Source of the DNA: an uncultured Dehalococcoidia bacterium
GTDB lineage: Bacteria; Chloroflexota; Dehalococcoidia; Lucifugimonadales; JAAXIE01
Assembly (NCBI GenBank): GCA_951813255.1
Contig: OX638353.1
Span: forward strand, 1,240,001 to 1,304,000
Direction: 5' to 3'
Length of the DNA stretch: 64,000 nt
Below are positions 61,966 to 64,000 of the stretch, piece after piece. The stretch's first letter is position 1, and each line of letters begins with the position of its first letter. Under the pieces are notes generated by a model. That model worked only from the letters and a program-made list of their open reading frames with translations. It searched no databases and was not told where the DNA came from. A program made the translations under genes and the position numbers.

Positions 61966-62616
61966 ATGGAGTCTGCCAAGGGGGCTAGAGAAGCCAGAGC
62001 GTCACGCATCCCCACTCCGTGGTACAGGGACTCCCTCTTCCTCTGCTTGGCCACCGCAATTTTCGTCGCCGACCAGATATCCAAGCACTTCGTCCGCACC
62101 AACCTCGCCTACGGCCAGTCCATCCCCTACGAGGGCCCCCTACGCATCACCCACGTATACAACTCCGGTGCAGCCTTCGGCCTCTTCCAGGACCTCACCC
62201 TGCCCCTGATATTTGCCTCCCTTATCGGAATCGGCGTCCTTCTGCTTGTCTACCGCAACTCCAGCAACCCCTCCCTGCTGTTGCGCCTCAGCCTCGGCCT
62301 CCAAGTCGGCGGAGCAGGCGGCAACCTCCTCGACCGCGTACGCCTCGGCCACGTCACCGACTTCTTCGATGTCGGCCCATGGCCCGTCTTCAACGTAGCC
62401 GATGCCTCCATCGTAGTCGGTATCTTCATGCTCGCCTGGGTCCTTCTCCGTGGAGATTTCGGTCGTGGCAACCGCGACACAACAGCCATACCCCTCGACT
62501 GCCCCTTCTGCGACTGGCCCATGGTCACCGTCCCACGAGGCAGGCGTTGCAACAATTGCGGGGTGATTGAGCGAACGGAAGTCCTCTCCACCGACGTCGA
62601 TGTTGGGAAACCTTGA
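61966..62616 (+). CDS. lspA: Lipoprotein signal peptidase with C-terminal zinc ribbon
   Basis: A 216-residue LspA, longer than the usual 150-170. Four membrane helices are visible; the aspartyl catalytic pair is Asp123 (GNLLDRVRLGHVTDF) and Asp146 (FNVADASIVVG). It cleaves lipoprotein signal peptides after lipidation, so it should process the LAAC lipoproteins at 9976 and 43018. After the last helix a cytoplasmic tail of about 50 residues carries CPFC (179-182) and CNNC (195-198), a zinc-ribbon pattern not normal for LspA. The RluA-type gene begins 2 nt after its stop, as in many bacteria. Confidence 0.9.
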   Translation: MESAKGAREARASRIPTPWYRDSLFLCLATAIFVADQISKHFVRTNLAYGQSIPYEGPLRITHVYNSGAAFGLFQDLTLPLIFASLIGIGVLLLVYRNSSNPSLLLRLSLGLQVGGAGGNLLDRVRLGHVTDFFDVGPWPVFNVADASIVVGIFMLAWVLLRGDFGRGNRDTTAIPLDCPFCDWPMVTVPRGRRCNNCGVIERTEVLSTDVDVGKP

Positions 62617-62617
62617 G

Positions 62618-63547
62618 ATGGACTCTGAGCCAGCTCCGATGCGGCGCGAACTCACCCTTGAGGGTGAAGAGACCCGCCTCGACTCCTACCTCGCCCGCGT
62701 CGAACCCTCCCTCAGCCGTTCCCGCATCAAGTCCCTCATCGAAGATGGCCACGTCCTTGTCGACGGCGCACTTTGCAAGCCCTCCCGCAGGCTCCATCCC
62801 GGCGAACGCCTCGTCCTGACTGTCCCTCCGCCTCAACCCATCGAACTCCAGCCTGAATCGATTCCACTCCACATCGCATACCAGGATGAACACCTGCTCG
62901 TCGTCGACAAGCCCGCCGGTCTCTCCGTACATCCCGGGCCCGGCCACCCAGCCCACACCATGGTCAACGCTCTGTTGGCCCTCGCCCCCGACCTCCCCGG
63001 TATCGGCGGCTACCTCCGCCCCGGCATTGTCCACCGCCTCGACAAGGACACCTCCGGCCTCATGGTCGTCGCCAAGACCGAGTCCGCCCACATCCACCTC
63101 TCACGCCAACTAAAAGACCGCGCCATGTCCAAGAGCTACCTCGCCTTGGCCCAAGGCCGCACAACCCGCAACGAAGACACCATAGACGCTCCCCTAGGCC
63201 GCCACCCCCTCCATCGCAAGCGCATGGCCGTAGTACCCAACGGACGCACTGCCCAGACCACCTACCGCGGCCTCCGCCATTTCCAAGACGCGACCTACCT
63301 CGACGTAACCACCCACACCGGACGCACCCACCAGATACGCGTCCACCTAGCCCACATCGGTCACCCGCTGATCGGCGACGCCCTCTACGGCCGCAAACAC
63401 CCCCAACTAGACCGCCACTTCCTCCACGCCCACAAACTCGGCTTCACCCACCCCTCCACAGGGGAATGGATGGACTTCACCGCACATCTACCGGACGACC
63501 TGCTGGAGCTTCTGAACTCGCTCGTGGCAAGCGACAAACCGGCGTAA
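62618..63547 (+). CDS. rluD: RluA-family 23S rRNA pseudouridine synthase
   Basis: A 309-residue RluD-like enzyme. N-terminal S4 domain: RLDSYLARVEPSLSRSRIKSLIEDGHVLVDG. Catalytic motif: GIVHRLDKDTSGLMVVAKT with the nucleophilic Asp in HRLDKD. TGRTHQIRVHLAHIGHPLIGD follows. It makes pseudouridines in 23S rRNA. The start at 62618 is next to the lspA stop; an ATG at 62600 is an alternative. The RluD assignment over other RluA members is by layout and lspA linkage. Confidence 0.92.
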   Translation: MDSEPAPMRRELTLEGEETRLDSYLARVEPSLSRSRIKSLIEDGHVLVDGALCKPSRRLHPGERLVLTVPPPQPIELQPESIPLHIAYQDEHLLVVDKPAGLSVHPGPGHPAHTMVNALLALAPDLPGIGGYLRPGIVHRLDKDTSGLMVVAKTESAHIHLSRQLKDRAMSKSYLALAQGRTTRNEDTIDAPLGRHPLHRKRMAVVPNGRTAQTTYRGLRHFQDATYLDVTTHTGRTHQIRVHLAHIGHPLIGDALYGRKHPQLDRHFLHAHKLGFTHPSTGEWMDFTAHLPDDLLELLNSLVASDKPA

Positions 63548-63602
63548 GTAGGAACACGTATCCCTAGGAATATGTGATGCGAACGCGTCGGTAGGGCGCC
63601 TG

Positions 63603-63962
63603 TCAGATGGCGCGAACGCGGTATTGACGAGGGAACAGCCGGCCCCCTACCGGGTCTACCGCCAGACCAAAGGTCTCGAGTGTAGTGGCTCCCAGAAGGT
63701 ACTCATCGTCCGGCCCAAATATCACGGGACAGGGCCATTCTCGGTCATCTATGGCAATACGGGCCATTTCGTAGCCGAACAAGACCTCTGACCCGTCTGC
63801 AATGGCAAAGTGCCGGTTCTCTTTTGGCTCGATTCGCAGGCTGGCCAGGAAGGATGCTGGCAGCATGGTATGACCTGCCCCCGTATCAACTGTCGCAGAT
63901 ACCGGAGCCAGGTCGCCGCCGTCGGGATGGCCAACCGCGATTGTCACGTCAAAGGCTCCCAT
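63603..63962 (-). CDS. Retropepsin-like aspartic protease
   Basis: A 119-residue protein with a single retroviral-type aspartic protease domain: the catalytic motif SATVDTGAGHTMLP, an ADGSEVLFGYE flap-like hairpin and the second-strand motif YLLGATTLETFGLAVD. With one active-site motif it must dimerise. Related bacterial proteins lie near Uma2 or toxin-antitoxin genes and are of unknown use. ATG 63962 follows GGGGGG; the frame is open to 63989. Confidence 0.82.
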   Translation of the reverse strand: MGAFDVTIAVGHPDGGDLAPVSATVDTGAGHTMLPASFLASLRIEPKENRHFAIADGSEVLFGYEMARIAIDDREWPCPVIFGPDDEYLLGATTLETFGLAVDPVGGRLFPRQYRVRAI

Positions 63963-64000
63963 GTAGCCCCCCCGTGCGGATTCTAGCATGAGGCCTGCCC

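Overview
The window is GC-rich bacterial chromosome. Coding strands favour codons ending in C, Shine-Dalgarno sites are clear (AAGGAG/GGAGG), and promoters are sigma70-like (TTGAC-N17/18-TAnnnT). The gene mix is a dioxygenase, thiamine-diphosphate enzymes, class III and V aminotransferases, several 3-hydroxyisobutyrate-type dehydrogenases, VOC proteins, luciferase-like and enoyl-CoA hydratase genes, and single-copy housekeeping genes. This suggests a heterotrophic Chloroflexota member of the Dehalococcoidia/SAR202 kind. That placement is inference; no rRNA gene is present to test it.

Layout. 0.1-6.4 kb: a catabolic block with Rieske dioxygenase alpha and beta genes around a dehydrogenase, then the E1 alpha/beta pair of a 2-oxoacid dehydrogenase without E2/E3. 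6.4-8.6 kb: an accessory patch with HicB/HicA, an orphan HigA-type antitoxin and a pentapeptide-repeat membrane protein. 8.6-13.1 kb: acyl-CoA dehydrogenase, ankyrin lipoprotein, and a two-gene unit with a phospholipase-D-fold protein. 13.1-14.3 kb: gene-free repeat array 1. 14.3-27 kb: two IlvB-like TPP enzymes, class IV and class III aminotransferases, peptidase C1, a VOC protein, a dehydrogenase, Uma2, and two separate genes matching the halves of eukaryotic D-glutamate cyclase. 27.2-38.2 kb: rpsU, yqeY-like, purQ, an interrupted EamA transporter gene, purL, rplI, dnaB, repeat array 2, an unusual double DnaC-like ATPase, MBL hydrolase, HIT protein and enoyl-CoA hydratase. 38.2-60.2 kb: mostly minus-strand housekeeping genes (ylxP, DUF72, gatCA, pth, ligA, serA with a class V aminotransferase, tyrS, ribF, aroF, aroH, trpA, ltaE), with the plus-strand DUF1015 and rarA genes among them. 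60.2-60.7 kb: repeat array 3. 60.7-64 kb: a PD-(D/E)XK-like protein, alpha/beta hydrolase, lspA with an added zinc ribbon, an RluA-type pseudouridine synthase and a retropepsin-like protein.

The strongest unexplained signal is shared by the three intergenic arrays. All carry many copies of a box CAG[A/C]TAC[G/A]A. In five or six places two boxes stand head-to-head 2-3 nt apart, followed at once by tandem 9-bp words. The box is shared by all arrays, but the words differ between arrays (ATGAGACAA, ATGTCACAA, ACTCTACAA, CTGCGAAAT, CTGCCAGTT). Many adjacent boxes lie about 11, 21 or 32 bp apart, near whole helical turns. Good promoter matches point into arrays 1 and 3 in the direction of the boxes. 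I know of no described element with this plan.

No tRNA, rRNA, insertion sequence, prophage or CRISPR array could be supported.
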